This document shows positions 25,082 through 33,485 of a stretch of 33,485 nt of DNA, in pieces. Source of the stretch: Candidatus Phocaeicola gallistercoris (lineage in GTDB: Bacteria; Bacteroidota; Bacteroidia; Bacteroidales; Bacteroidaceae). The notes beneath the pieces are model-generated. The model ran no database searches, was not told the DNA's origin, and saw only the letters and a list, made by a program, of their open reading frames with translations. The DNA is taken from NCBI GenBank assembly GCA_019116145.1, contig DXCG01000021.1, positions 1 through 33,485 on the forward strand. Direction: 5' to 3'. Numbering within the stretch: the stretch's first letter is position 1; every line of letters begins with the position of its first letter. A program made the translations under genes and the position numbers.

Positions 25082-26611
25082 ATGAAAATATTAAGTTGCA
25101 AACAACAAAAAGAAGCAGATGCATATACCATCGCCCATGAAAACATCCTTCCTATCAATTTAATGGAAAAAGCTGTTTCCAAGCTCACTGATGAAATTTC
25201 CCGCCGATGGGATAAGTCGCATCGCATCATTGTTTTCGCAGGATCAGGGAACAATGGAGGGGACGCAGTGGGGATAGCCCGCATGTTATTTCTTAAAAAT
25301 TATCAGGTAGAAGTATTCTTATTCAATATAAAAGGGACACTTTCTGAAGAATGTTTAACCAATGTACAGCGTCTGCAACAATGCGGATGCACGCAGTATC
25401 ATGAAATCAACACGAGTTTCAATCCCCCTCAACTGACAGCCAACGATGTTATCATTGATGGATTGTTCGGATCGGGATTAAACAAACCTCTAAGCGGGGG
25501 CTTTGCTTCAGTCGTCAAATATATTAATGCTGCACAAAGTACGGTTGTCTCTATTGATTTACCCTCGGGACTAATGGGAGAGGATAACAGTAATAACATC
25601 CGGAAAAATATTGTACGTGCCGACCTGACACTTAGCATTCAGTTTCCTAAACTATCCTTCTTATTCGCAGAAAATGAAGATATCGTTGGTGAATGGAAAT
25701 TACTCGATATCGGTATCAGCAAACAATATACCGAACAAGTGCAAACACCTTATTCTATTATTGAAGGAGAAGATATCCGAAAATTGGTCAAACCACGTAA
25801 AAAATTTGCACACAAAGGAGATTTCGGACATGGGTTATTGCTTGCCGGTTCTACAGGAATGGCTGGTGCTTCTATCTTAGCAGCCCGTGCATGTCTACGG
25901 TCTGGTATTGGATTACTGACCATCCATGCACCTATTTGTAACCATGATATCCTACAAACTACAGTACCGGAGGCATTGGTCCAAAACGATGTAAGCGAAT
26001 CATATATTTCAGAACCCGTCGATTTAGATAATTATCAGGCTATCGCTATCGGACCGGGCATAGGACAAGAAGAAGAAACCGCTATTGCCATGTTCGATCA
26101 AATGTGCGAATGTTATATCCCCCTTATCTTAGATGCCGATGCACTGAATATACTTAGTGCACACCGGAACTATTTAAACCGATTACCCAAACGCTGCATC
26201 CTTACTCCACATGTTGCTGAATTAGAACGCATTGTGGGAAGATGCAGTAACAGTTTTGAAAGATTACACAAAGCACAAGAACTGGCAAGCAACCTTCAAT
26301 GTTACATCATACTGAAAGGTGCTTATACTTGTATCATTACTCCGGAAGGATATTGCAGCTTTAATCCGACAGGAAATCCGGGCATGGCTACCGGAGGAAG
26401 TGGGGATGTTTTGACAGGTATGTTATTAGCTTTAGTTGCCCAAGGTTATACAGAGGAAGAAGCATGCAAAATAGCAGTCTATATACACGGTCTGGCTGGT
26501 GACATCGCACGCGACCGTGTAGGAGAAATCAGCTTAACGGCAAGCGATATTATCAATGCACTTCCAGAAGCATGGAAAACATTAAATAACCCAATAAACC
26601 CGACATTATGA
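25082..26611 (+). CDS. nnr: Bifunctional NAD(P)H-hydrate epimerase / ADP-dependent dehydratase
   Basis: Repairs damaged NAD(P)H hydrates. It is about 509 aa, the normal fused size. The N-terminal YjeF epimerase domain (about 1-210) shows ENILPINLMEKA, FAGSGNNGGDAVGIARML and DGLFGSGLNKPLSG. The C-terminal ribokinase-like dehydratase domain (about 230-500) shows KGDFGHGLLLAGSTGMAGA, GPGIGQ, LDADALN, LTPHVAEL and GNPGMATGGSGDVLTGML. The frame runs up to a TTG at 25070, but ATG 25082 (MKILSCKQ) matches the family start. Its stop overlaps the next gene by 4 bp. Confidence 0.96.
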   Translation: MKILSCKQQKEADAYTIAHENILPINLMEKAVSKLTDEISRRWDKSHRIIVFAGSGNNGGDAVGIARMLFLKNYQVEVFLFNIKGTLSEECLTNVQRLQQCGCTQYHEINTSFNPPQLTANDVIIDGLFGSGLNKPLSGGFASVVKYINAAQSTVVSIDLPSGLMGEDNSNNIRKNIVRADLTLSIQFPKLSFLFAENEDIVGEWKLLDIGISKQYTEQVQTPYSIIEGEDIRKLVKPRKKFAHKGDFGHGLLLAGSTGMAGASILAARACLRSGIGLLTIHAPICNHDILQTTVPEALVQNDVSESYISEPVDLDNYQAIAIGPGIGQEEETAIAMFDQMCECYIPLILDADALNILSAHRNYLNRLPKRCILTPHVAELERIVGRCSNSFERLHKAQELASNLQCYIILKGAYTCIITPEGYCSFNPTGNPGMATGGSGDVLTGMLLALVAQGYTEEEACKIAVYIHGLAGDIARDRVGEISLTASDIINALPEAWKTLNNPINPTL

Positions 26612-27657
26612 ATAAAACAATCTTAGCCTTAAGTGTGCTAGCATGCAGTTTGCCTGCTTTTGCACAAGATGTCGATTTTTATACCCCCAACAAAGATGAA
26701 GGTATTGTATATTTCTTACCGAAAACTATGCTGGAAATCAATGTTATTGCAACACAAGAAACATATCAGCCTGGTGAATTATGCCAATACGCCAACCGGT
26801 ACCTTCGTTCGAATAATGTTAAAGCCCAAGCCGAAACTAACTGGGAAATCAAACAAATCGATGTAAAAAGTACAGGCATTCCCGATTCGACAAAGGCTTA
26901 TATCGTGAAATTAAAAGATAAAGTTCTGACTTCGAATATAGAACTGACACAAGATGGTATCATTAAGGCTATTAATACAGAATCGCCCAAACAAGATGAA
27001 GAGAAGCCCTATGTACTTGAGAAAGATATGTATCATGACAACGGGCGCAAATATCTGACGGAAGAAATTTTAATGGCTGGTTCTACGGCTAAAATGGCAG
27101 AACTCACGGCTAAAGAGATTTATAACATACGTGAAAGTAAAAATTTAATATTAAGAGGACAAGCAGACAATATGCCTAAAGATGGCGCTTCGCTGAAACT
27201 GATCATTGAGAACTTAGACAAACAAGAAAAAGCTTTGACAAGCATGTTCAACGGTACAACAACACGCGAAGACAAACTGTTTACATTTTATATACTCCCA
27301 GAGAACAATATAACTGACAAAGTGATATTACGTTTCTCTAAACTTTTAGGCGTATTGAGTGCCGATGACTTGGCGGGCGAACCTGTCTATATCAATATAA
27401 ACAATATCTCACCAGATATTGCTGCTCCTGTCGAGAAAAAGAAGAAAAAACCTGAAGGCATTATCTATAACATCCCGGGGAAAGGTAAAGTAACTGTCAG
27501 CTTCCAAGGAAAGACATTCTATGACAAAGAACTACCTGTTACCCAATTTGGAGTAACCGAAGTCTTGGTAGAAGATTTATTCAATAAAAAAGTAAATACA
27601 CGTGTGATATTCAATCCACAAACAGGTTCGATTACTAAAATAGACAAAGACATATAG
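26608..27657 (+). CDS. DUF4831 family exported protein
   Basis: It is 349 aa. A signal peptide (MNKTILALSVLACSLPAFA, cleavage before Q) is followed by a region typical of Bacteroidales DUF4831: YFLPKTMLEINVIATQETYQPGELCQYANRYL near the start and LTAKEIYNIRESKNLILRGQADNMPKDG mid-protein. A basic patch VEKKKKKPEGIIYNIPG precedes the strand-rich C-terminus, which ends FNPQTGSITKIDKDI. Function is unknown; it probably acts in the periplasm or on the outer membrane. Overlap with nnr by 4 bp implies coupled translation. A strong terminator follows. Confidence 0.88.
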   Translation: MNKTILALSVLACSLPAFAQDVDFYTPNKDEGIVYFLPKTMLEINVIATQETYQPGELCQYANRYLRSNNVKAQAETNWEIKQIDVKSTGIPDSTKAYIVKLKDKVLTSNIELTQDGIIKAINTESPKQDEEKPYVLEKDMYHDNGRKYLTEEILMAGSTAKMAELTAKEIYNIRESKNLILRGQADNMPKDGASLKLIIENLDKQEKALTSMFNGTTTREDKLFTFYILPENNITDKVILRFSKLLGVLSADDLAGEPVYININNISPDIAAPVEKKKKKPEGIIYNIPGKGKVTVSFQGKTFYDKELPVTQFGVTEVLVEDLFNKKVNTRVIFNPQTGSITKIDKDI

Positions 27658-27678
27658 GCGAGCGATACTACATACCAT

Positions 27679-27715
27679 AAAAAATCCCTTAACCAATACA
27701 GTTAAGGGATTTTTT
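27679..27715. terminator. Bidirectional terminator between DUF4831 gene and MFS gene
   Basis: AAAAAATCCCTTAAC (27679-27693) pairs perfectly with GTTAAGGGATTTTTT (27701-27715), 7-nt loop, with A-run and T-run flanks serving both convergent genes. Confidence 0.9.
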
Positions 27716-27736
27716 TGGTATATGTCTAACAAAATA

Positions 27737-29317
27737 TTACTTCTTTATATTAGCTTCTTCAAGACCATAATGTTTTTTCCCGTCTTCTACACGTAATATT
27801 ACAGCAACAATAATGGCACAAAGTCCAAACAAAGCAAATATCGCCATTGGTATACTGTAATTATATCCTACGATGGCACCGTTTGTATCTCTTAAAGTTG
27901 AGAATGTATCCAACACCCATCCGATAAGCACGGGTACCATTGACAAACCGATATTCTGAATATAAAAAATAATGGCATAAGCCGACCCCAATTGTTTCAT
28001 TGGAATTATTTTCGGAACTGAAGGCCACATGGCACTCGGGACCAAAGAAAATGCAATACCCAACACTATCATGACAACAACGGCAAACCACCAATAATTC
28101 ATAACAGGAAGAGCAAACAATACATGAACAACCGTCAGCATAACAGCACCTATAATCATTAAAGTTGCACCACGACCTATTCTATCGTATAATGAACCAA
28201 ATACCGGTGTCAATAATATAGTACCGAAAGGCAATAATGCAGGAATTAAACCGGCAAACGATTCAGGAACGGCATATTTATATATCATCAATTTCGTTGC
28301 AAATTTCAAGAAAGGAAATACGCCGGCATAAAACATCAGACAAAGTATGGTTATCAGCCAAAAACCTTTGCTACAAAAGATAACTTTCAAATCGGACAAC
28401 TTAAATTTATCTTCTGCACTTTTACCTTCTTCCTGACGGGCTACTGCTATAGAGGCATCTTCTTTCTTATCCATTACACAATATACCATATACGAAACAA
28501 AACCGACACACAACATAATAGCTCCCACCAGCACCGGTCCTGCCACATTGCCCATTGCACGAGCAACCGGAAGACTGACTGCCAAAGCTAATGCAGTTCC
28601 TATACGTGCCATTGCTACTTGCAGCCCCATCGCCAAAGCCAATTCCTTTCCGGAAAACCATTTAGCAATAACTTTCGTTACCGTAATTCCAGTAATTTCG
28701 GCACCCATACCAAAGATAGCAAAGCCTAATGAAGCCAACACGACTTGCAGGTTCATACCCCAAAATGTTACATCTCCAAAATCATGAGACAAGGCATACC
28801 ATTTAATCATAGCCCCGACAAACATGAAACCAGATGACATCAGACCGGTAAACCGAACTCCCATACGGTCAAGTATAAGCCCACCGAAAAACAACATCAA
28901 CAAGAAAACATTTATATAACCATACGCACCTGAAAAAAATCCATACTCTTTACTGCTCCATCCCTTTCCGAATGTTATGGTTTCGATGGTTTTTATTACT
29001 TCCTGCGTATCGCCTTCTCCTACTGTTTCCATATAGTGACATTCTGTTCCTTTCACCAATTTATCAGATTCCAAATCGGTAGAAGAAAGCGGATTGGCTT
29101 TCGCAAACAATTCTATTTTTGCAACTAAACTATCGACAGGCATCGAAGTCTCATCTGTAAAATAAACAACCTTACCACGCGTTGTCAACAAGTTCTCCAA
29201 AGGAGACATTACATCGGTTAAAAAATAACCACACATCATAGTAAACGATACGATAATTAAAGCAGTCCAACGGGCTGTCTTCGAATCACTCAATCGTTTT
29301 TGAATTTGCTTTTTCAT
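27737..29317 (-). CDS. Major facilitator superfamily transporter (MFSD1-like)
   Basis: It is 526 aa with about 12 hydrophobic segments. TM1 (WTALIIVSFTMMCGYFLTDVM) is followed by an unusually long extracytoplasmic insertion of roughly 80 residues (about 40-120) before TM2 (GYINVFLLMLFFGGLILDRM). The MFS loop 2-3 motif appears as GGLILDRMGVRFTG and its repeat in the second half as FGSLYDRIGRGATL. Overall it resembles the Bacteroidota group related to eukaryotic MFSD1. The substrate is not evident from sequence. It is divergent from the DUF3332 lipoprotein gene. Confidence 0.88.
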   Translation of the reverse strand: MKKQIQKRLSDSKTARWTALIIVSFTMMCGYFLTDVMSPLENLLTTRGKVVYFTDETSMPVDSLVAKIELFAKANPLSSTDLESDKLVKGTECHYMETVGEGDTQEVIKTIETITFGKGWSSKEYGFFSGAYGYINVFLLMLFFGGLILDRMGVRFTGLMSSGFMFVGAMIKWYALSHDFGDVTFWGMNLQVVLASLGFAIFGMGAEITGITVTKVIAKWFSGKELALAMGLQVAMARIGTALALAVSLPVARAMGNVAGPVLVGAIMLCVGFVSYMVYCVMDKKEDASIAVARQEEGKSAEDKFKLSDLKVIFCSKGFWLITILCLMFYAGVFPFLKFATKLMIYKYAVPESFAGLIPALLPFGTILLTPVFGSLYDRIGRGATLMIIGAVMLTVVHVLFALPVMNYWWFAVVVMIVLGIAFSLVPSAMWPSVPKIIPMKQLGSAYAIIFYIQNIGLSMVPVLIGWVLDTFSTLRDTNGAIVGYNYSIPMAIFALFGLCAIIVAVILRVEDGKKHYGLEEANIKK

Positions 29318-29358
29318 CTTTTTCTTTTCTTTTTTCTAACAATTACTAAAAAACATGA

Positions 29359-29366
29359 CAAAGATA
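29359..29366 (-). promoter_or_regulatory. MFS gene promoter -7 box
   Basis: TATCTTTG on the minus strand matches TAnnTTTG, 41 bp before the ATG. The nearest TTTG upstream is 23 bp away, slightly long for a -33 element. Confidence 0.55.
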
Positions 29367-29408
29367 CATTTTTTATTTCCTTTTTGTTTCAAATTAACAA
29401 ATAAGTTC

Positions 29409-29416
29409 TATCTTTG
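29409..29416 (+). promoter_or_regulatory. DUF3332 gene promoter -7 box
   Basis: TATCTTTG matches TAnnTTTG, about 58 bp before the first ATG. A TTTTTG lies 22 bp upstream. It is the same octamer as the divergent MFS box. Confidence 0.58.
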
Positions 29417-29474
29417 TAAGAGAACGAAAACATAAAGTATATCTTTCGATAACTATGTAAAATCTTATAAAACG

Positions 29475-30023
29475 ATGAAAGCCATGAAAAAGTTTAAAAC
29501 AACAGCCCTCTGTACTATTTTAAGTGGAAGCTTACTATTTTCATCTTGTATCGGTTCTTTCGGATTATGGAATACACTGAAAAACTGGAACGAAAATACG
29601 GGCAATAAATTTGTAAATGAAATAGTTTTCCTTGCCTTCCATATCATCCCTGTTTATGAATTTGCATACCTTGCTGATATCATTGTACTAAATTCCATCG
29701 AATTTTGGACAGGATCAAACCCTGTTGCTGAAGTAGGAAACGTAAAAACAATCAAAGGGGAAAATGGTGAATATTTAGTCCAAACCAACGAAAACGGATA
29801 TACCATCATCAAAAAAGGAGAAGGAAACAAGCCTCTTGACTTGGTGTACAATGAAGAACAACATACATGGAATGCTGAAGCAGAAGGACATTCTTACGAA
29901 ATAATTAGAATGAATGAAGACGGAAGTGTTACATTCAAACTGCAAGACGGAACTCCTGCTACTGTAATGCCCGATGCTATGGGTGTTGCCACAGCACAAG
30001 CCGCACTACAACCCTCTAAATAA
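29475..30023 (+). CDS. DUF3332 family lipoprotein
   Basis: It is 182 aa. The signal sequence ends in lipobox FSSC near residue 25. The mature N-terminus IGSFGLWNTLKNWNENTGNKFVNEIVFLAFHIIPVYEFAYLADI is the DUF3332 signature, with a hydrophobic stretch (about 50-70) that may be a second membrane contact. The C-terminal half is strand-rich (GENGEYLVQTNENGYTIIKK, GHSYEIIRMNEDGSVTFKLQ). Met4 (29484) is an alternative start. It has its own promoter and terminator, so it is monocistronic. Function unknown. Confidence 0.87.
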   Translation: MKAMKKFKTTALCTILSGSLLFSSCIGSFGLWNTLKNWNENTGNKFVNEIVFLAFHIIPVYEFAYLADIIVLNSIEFWTGSNPVAEVGNVKTIKGENGEYLVQTNENGYTIIKKGEGNKPLDLVYNEEQHTWNAEAEGHSYEIIRMNEDGSVTFKLQDGTPATVMPDAMGVATAQAALQPSK

Positions 30024-30065
30024 CTTATACGAAAGTGTGTGTTTACAAACAATATTATTTAAAGT

Positions 30066-30107
30066 AAAAAGAAGTTGTTTCAACTATATTAAAAACAACT
30101 TCTTTTT
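30066..30107. terminator. Terminator between DUF3332 gene and rnhB
   Basis: AAAAAGAAGTTGTTT (30066-30080) pairs with AAACAACTTCTTTTT (30093-30107) around 12 nt, followed by T on the plus strand. It lies between convergent stops. Confidence 0.85.
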
Positions 30108-30120
30108 TATTTACCCTTGC

Positions 30121-30726
30121 TTATACAAATTCAAACGACAACTGGCTATCACCCAATAAATTGAATGACTTCCGATGATAAGGGCTCACTCCATATTGAG
30201 CGATTGCCGCACGATGTTCTACTGTAGGATAACCTTTGTTCTTTTTCCAATGATAAACCGGATATTCTTTATCTATCTCCTTCATATAATCATCCCGATA
30301 TGTTTTTGCAAGAATGGATGCTGCTGCAATCGACAAATATTTACCATCACCTTTCACAATTGTCGTATATGATACTTCTTTATATGGAGTAAAACGATTC
30401 CCATCTATCAACAAATGTTCTGGCAAGATTGCTAACTGATTAATTGCCCGATGCATAGCAAGAAACGAAGCATTTAAAATGTTAATTTCATCTATTTCTT
30501 CGGGGGAAACGACTCCTATCCCCCAAGCTAATGCTTCTTTTTCTATCACTTCCCGAAGTTCATATCGCCGGCGTTCTGTCAATTTTTTCGAATCGTTCAA
30601 CCACTCATTCCGATAATCTTGAGGGAAAATAACTGCAGCAGCATATACACCTCCTGCCAAACATCCTCTTCCGGCCTCATCACAACCGGCTTCAATTATA
30701 TTTTTACGTAAAAAAGGGAGTAACAT
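30121..30726 (-). CDS. rnhB: Ribonuclease HII
   Basis: Removes RNA from RNA-DNA hybrids, including single ribonucleotides. It is 201 aa, normal. The catalytic D16 and E17 lie in [13 protein letters not shown], with [19 protein letters not shown] (catalytic Asp) and [17 protein letters not shown]. It is divergent from lysO, with a TAATTTTG box 19 bp before the ATG and a shared terminator downstream. Confidence 0.97.
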   Translation of the reverse strand: MLLPFLRKNIIEAGCDEAGRGCLAGGVYAAAVIFPQDYRNEWLNDSKKLTERRRYELREVIEKEALAWGIGVVSPEEIDEINILNASFLAMHRAINQLAILPEHLLIDGNRFTPYKEVSYTTIVKGDGKYLSIAAASILAKTYRDDYMKEIDKEYPVYHWKKNKGYPTVEHRAAIAQYGVSPYHRKSFNLLGDSQLSFEFV

Positions 30727-30745
30727 TGCATCATTTATTTTGTTA

Positions 30746-30753
30746 CAAAATTA
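30746..30753 (-). promoter_or_regulatory. rnhB promoter -7 box
   Basis: TAATTTTG on the minus strand matches TAnnTTTG. It leaves a leader of only about 12-15 nt before the rnhB ATG. Confidence 0.45.
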
Positions 30754-30826
30754 TATTATTGCCGACTAATTTAAAATAATCTGTCCGGTTTTCGAATAAA
30801 AACATCCCGCCACACAAAAATAATTT

Positions 30827-30834
30827 TATCTTTG
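30827..30834 (+). promoter_or_regulatory. lysO promoter -7 box
   Basis: TATCTTTG matches TAnnTTTG and lies 32 bp before the first lysO-like ATG. The -33 element is not clear. Confidence 0.55.
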
Positions 30835-30866
30835 CAGTCGCATTTTCCCAATAGTAGAAAATATCT

Positions 30867-31148
30867 ATGTTCATTGTCATTGCTTTCATGTTAGGAGGAA
30901 TCGGAGTCGGATTCTTATTACGCTCAAAACGAGTGAGCTTTCATCTCCAGCCCGTCATTACACTTTTTATTTGGCTTCTGCTCTTCATGTTAGGAGTTGA
31001 AGTTGGAAATAATCCTTATATCCTTAAAAATTTTGGGAATTTAGGGTTTGAAGCTCTTATCATTTCATTGTCTGCCATTCTTGGAAGCTGCATATTTGCG
31101 TTTATTTTATGGAAAATTCTCACTTCCACAAAAAAAAGAAATAACTGA
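30867..31148 (+). CDS. LysO-type exporter, N-terminal part (separate subunit)
   Basis: It is 93 aa with three hydrophobic segments. It corresponds to the N-terminal third of the one-chain lysine exporter LysO (YbjE, DUF340), with the motif LFMLGVEVGNNPYILKNFGNLG. The next gene encodes the remainder and begins at the last base of this stop (1-bp overlap, TGATG), so the two are translationally coupled and probably assemble into one transporter. The split form occurs in other Bacteroidota. The lysine substrate is taken from the family and not shown here. Confidence 0.85.
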   Translation: MFIVIAFMLGGIGVGFLLRSKRVSFHLQPVITLFIWLLLFMLGVEVGNNPYILKNFGNLGFEALIISLSAILGSCIFAFILWKILTSTKKRNN

Positions 31149-31753
31149 TGAAAGGAAGCCTAATTATTATTATATTTTTTATTACTGGAATAATCTGCGG
31201 TGCCAGTCATACCATACCGTCTCTACTAACCGACGGAAGCATAAGTTTTTATGTGCTATGCTGTCTCATGTTTTGTGTGGGACTTAATCTCGGGAACGAT
31301 TCCCAAACACTGCACTTATTCCGCAAGCTCAACCCCGGACTATTTTTTCTCCCCTTTATGACCATTGCAGGAACATTGTCTGGAGGATGCCTTGCCAGCA
31401 TATTCCTTACACAACGTTCATTAACCGATTGTTTAGCCATAAGTTCCGGATTTGGATACTATTCATTATCCAGTATCTTCATTACGAATTATCGAGGAAC
31501 AGAACTAGGTCTTATTGCACTACTTTCTAACATTTCCCGGGAAATATGCACATTGCTTTTTACCCCATTATTGGCGCGATGGTTTGGTAGTCTGGCTCCC
31601 ATCTCATCTGGTGGAGCAACAACAATGGACACTACACTTCCCATTATCATAAACACAATTGGTCAGCAATATGCTATTGTTTCCATTTTTCATGGATTTC
31701 TTGTCGATTTCAGTGTTCCATTCTTAGTCACTTTTTTCTGTTCTATCGCATAA
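31148..31753 (+). CDS. LysO-type lysine exporter, C-terminal part
   Basis: It is 201 aa with about six hydrophobic segments. Family motifs are FCVGLNLGND, LAISSGFGYYSLSSIFITNYRG, LGLIALLSNISREICTLLFTPLLARWFG and SSGGATTMDTTLPII. These match the C-terminal two thirds of LysO/DUF340 and include the conserved GFGYYSLSS and GGATTMDTTLP stretches. It starts in the stop codon of its partner gene. It probably exports lysine or toxic analogues in complex with the upstream subunit. Confidence 0.9.
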   Translation: MKGSLIIIIFFITGIICGASHTIPSLLTDGSISFYVLCCLMFCVGLNLGNDSQTLHLFRKLNPGLFFLPFMTIAGTLSGGCLASIFLTQRSLTDCLAISSGFGYYSLSSIFITNYRGTELGLIALLSNISREICTLLFTPLLARWFGSLAPISSGGATTMDTTLPIIINTIGQQYAIVSIFHGFLVDFSVPFLVTFFCSIA

Positions 31754-31792
31754 AAAAATAACTTGTCTGCATCTTTCAATGCAAACAAGTTA
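31752..31792 (-). terminator. asnS terminator
   Basis: TAACTTGTcTGCA (31759-31771) pairs with TGCAaACAAGTTA (31780-31792), one mismatch, 8-nt loop. The minus-strand end runs into seven T (complement of A at 31752-31758). It lies just after the asnS stop. Confidence 0.75.
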
Positions 31793-31836
31793 CATATATT
31801 ATTTAAACAAAAGCACAAATGTGCTAAAACATCAAA

Positions 31837-33240
31837 TTAAAATTCAGCATTGTGAGGAGTTCGTGGGAAAGGTATTACATCGCGGATATTTGCCATTCCC
31901 GTTACAAACAACAAAAGACGCTCAAAACCTAACCCGAATCCCGAATGAGGACATGATCCATATTTGCGTGTATCTAAATACCACCACATATCTTTCATTG
32001 GTATATTCAATTCTTTTATACGAGTTAGCAGTTTATCATAATCAGCCTCACGTTCCGATCCTCCTATAATTTCACCAATCTTCGGAAATAAAACATCCAT
32101 TGCGCGAACTGTTTTTCCATCTTCGTTCTGCTTCATATAGAAAGCCTTTATTTCTTTCGGATAATCAGTCAGAATCACCGGACGCTTAAAATGATCTTCT
32201 ACTAAATAACGTTCATGCTCAGAAGCTAAATCAACCCCCCAATACACAGGGAACTCAAATTTATGTCCTTTAGCAACAGCATCTTCCAATATACTGATCC
32301 CTTCACTATAAGACAGACGCACAAAATTGTCTTTCAAAACCCCTTGTAAACGTTCTATCAAACCTTTATCAAACATATCATTCAAGAACTTCACATCATC
32401 GTAACAATTATCAAGTGCCCATTGTACACAGTACTTAATAAACTCTTCTGCCAAGTCCATGTTATCATTAATATCGTTGAACGCAACTTCAGGTTCAATC
32501 ATCCAAAACTCAGCCAAATGACGCGGAGTATTTGAATTCTCTGCTCTAAATGTTGGACCAAATGTATAAATAGCTCCTAATGCTGTAGCAGCAAGCTCTC
32601 CTTCCAATTGTCCGGAAACTGTCAAACTTGCTTGTTTCCCGAAGAAATCATCATCATAGATGATAGAACCTTTTTCGTCTTTCTTCAGATCATACAAATT
32701 CAACGTAGTGACTTGAAACATTTGTCCAGCCCCTTCACAATCTGATGCAGTTATCAATGGAGTATGAAAATAGAAAAAGCCACGATCGTGGAAAAATTTA
32801 TGAATAGCAATAGCCATATTATGACGAATGCGAAACACAGCACCAAAGGTATTCGTGCGTGGACGCAAATGAGCTATTTCACGTAAAAATTCCATTGAAT
32901 GACCTTTTTTCTGTAATGGATAGGTATTATCACAAACACCTAATATTTCTATTTCGCGGGCTTGTATTTCTACACTTTGACCCGACCCTACAGACTCAAC
33001 CAACAATCCGTTCACACTTAAACAAGCACCTGTTGTAATCTGCTTCAAAATGGTTTCATCGAACGTTGATAAATCAACAACAATCTGTACATTATGTATA
33101 GTAGAACCATCGTTCAAAGCGACAAAACAAACTTGTTTACTTCCACGGCGAGTACGAACCCACCCTTTTACATTGACCATTTTGCCAAAATCACGGCACT
33201 TTAACAAGTCTACAATTTTTGTTCTACGAATCAATTCCAT
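31837..33240 (-). CDS. asnS: Asparagine--tRNA ligase
   Basis: Class IIb aminoacyl-tRNA synthetase charging tRNA-Asn. It is 467 aa, normal. An N-terminal OB-fold anticodon-binding domain (about 15-110: [20 protein letters not shown]) is followed by the class II core. Motif 2 is [20 protein letters not shown] and motif 3 [24 protein letters not shown] distinguishes AsnRS from AspRS. It lies 72 bp after the pseudouridine synthase gene on the same strand, a pairing seen in other Bacteroidales. No TAnnTTTG box is present in that gap. Confidence 0.97.
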   Translation of the reverse strand: MELIRRTKIVDLLKCRDFGKMVNVKGWVRTRRGSKQVCFVALNDGSTIHNVQIVVDLSTFDETILKQITTGACLSVNGLLVESVGSGQSVEIQAREIEILGVCDNTYPLQKKGHSMEFLREIAHLRPRTNTFGAVFRIRHNMAIAIHKFFHDRGFFYFHTPLITASDCEGAGQMFQVTTLNLYDLKKDEKGSIIYDDDFFGKQASLTVSGQLEGELAATALGAIYTFGPTFRAENSNTPRHLAEFWMIEPEVAFNDINDNMDLAEEFIKYCVQWALDNCYDDVKFLNDMFDKGLIERLQGVLKDNFVRLSYSEGISILEDAVAKGHKFEFPVYWGVDLASEHERYLVEDHFKRPVILTDYPKEIKAFYMKQNEDGKTVRAMDVLFPKIGEIIGGSEREADYDKLLTRIKELNIPMKDMWWYLDTRKYGSCPHSGFGLGFERLLLFVTGMANIRDVIPFPRTPHNAEF

Positions 33241-33312
33241 ACTTATTTTTCCTTTCTTCTATCTAAAAAAACGAAAGACATTGTCCGAGTTTCGCTTCTA
33301 TTTTTACATTAC

Positions 33313-33485
33313 TTATTCAAAAGCTCCCATCCGAAGCATATTTACCTCCTGCTCTGTCAAATAACGCCATTCACCTCTTCGCAAACCTTTCTTTGTCAAT
33401 CCTGCGAAATATACACGGTCTAGTTTAATGACACGATAACCCAATGCTTCAAATATACGTCTCACTATACGATTTTTCCCAGAAT
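33313..33485 (-). CDS. Pseudouridine synthase, RsuA/RluB family (C-terminal end, cut by window edge)
   Basis: Only the last 57 residues lie in the window. The reading SGKNRIVRRIFEALGYRVIK, then LDRVYFAGLTKKGLRRGEWR and YLTEQEVNMLRMGAFE, is the characteristic RsuA/RluB/RluE/RluF C-terminal block (NRIVRRIFEALG, LKRGEWRYLTEQE). It makes pseudouridine in rRNA. In Bacteroidota the relative next to asnS is usually the RluB type, but the present fragment cannot separate RluB from RsuA. Confidence 0.88.
   Translation of the reverse strand, partial: SGKNRIVRRIFEALGYRVIKLDRVYFAGLTKKGLRRGEWRYLTEQEVNMLRMGAFE

Noticed and set aside
33241-33312. Possible terminator between the pseudouridine synthase gene and asnS
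   Set aside because: A T-run is present but the candidate stem has several mismatches and bulges; not strong enough to list.
1-33485. tRNA, rRNA, CRISPR array, insertion sequence or prophage
   Set aside because: No cloverleaf with a GTTCGA-type loop, no rRNA landmark, no regularly spaced repeats and no transposase or integrase frame was seen on either strand by eye.

Overview
This is a stretch of a Bacteroidales (Bacteroidota) chromosome. Three things point there: low G+C; the gene orders tig-clpP-clpX-recQ, DUF177-rpmF-fabH-era-der and hpt-adk-obg-pgeF; and many start-proximal TAnnTTTG boxes, the -7 element of the Bacteroidota housekeeping sigma factor. Families typical of the phylum (DUF4831, split LysO, TonB-C/MORN proteins) fit. 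Genus cannot be fixed by eye; a low-G+C gut genus such as Coprobacter is only a guess. No tRNA, rRNA, CRISPR array, insertion sequence or phage gene was seen.

Layout: (1) 1-5012, minus strand: recQ (cut by the left edge), clpX, clpP and tig (protein folding and turnover), then lptB. (2) 5208-6729, plus: mlaE-mlaF lipid ABC transporter, ended by a perfect 22-bp hairpin shared with der. (3) 6814-10954, minus: DUF177-rpmF-fabH-era-der, with hairpin terminators after rpmF and after fabH. (4) 11083-13260, minus: accessory genes (HTH-like protein, free-standing B3/B4 tRNA-binding-fold protein, 64-residue basic protein, outer-membrane beta-barrel). (5) 13261-13707: the only long gene-free stretch. 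It encodes a long rod-like RNA whose 3' arm can instead form an intrinsic terminator. (6) 13708-19647, plus: seven tightly packed genes, namely a MORN/TonB-C protein, a lipoprotein, four paralogues with the same N-terminal zinc ribbon on different membrane modules (one broken by an in-frame TAA), and a lipoprotein joining an FKBP N-terminal domain to two Cys/His motifs. (7) 19771-24981, minus: hpt-adk-obg-pgeF, then a transmembrane Ser/Thr kinase overlapping pgeF and convergent with the zinc-ribbon operon. (8) 25082-33485: nnr, a DUF4831 protein, an MFS transporter, a DUF3332 lipoprotein, rnhB, a two-gene LysO exporter, asnS and the end of a pseudouridine synthase.

Most of the window is conserved housekeeping DNA. 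The unusual part is 13.3-21.7 kb, where a structured RNA leader, a tandemly expanded zinc-ribbon membrane family, odd lipoproteins and a receptor-like kinase lie together. This looks like an envelope-associated sensing or stress module of unknown function; that reading is inference from content and position.
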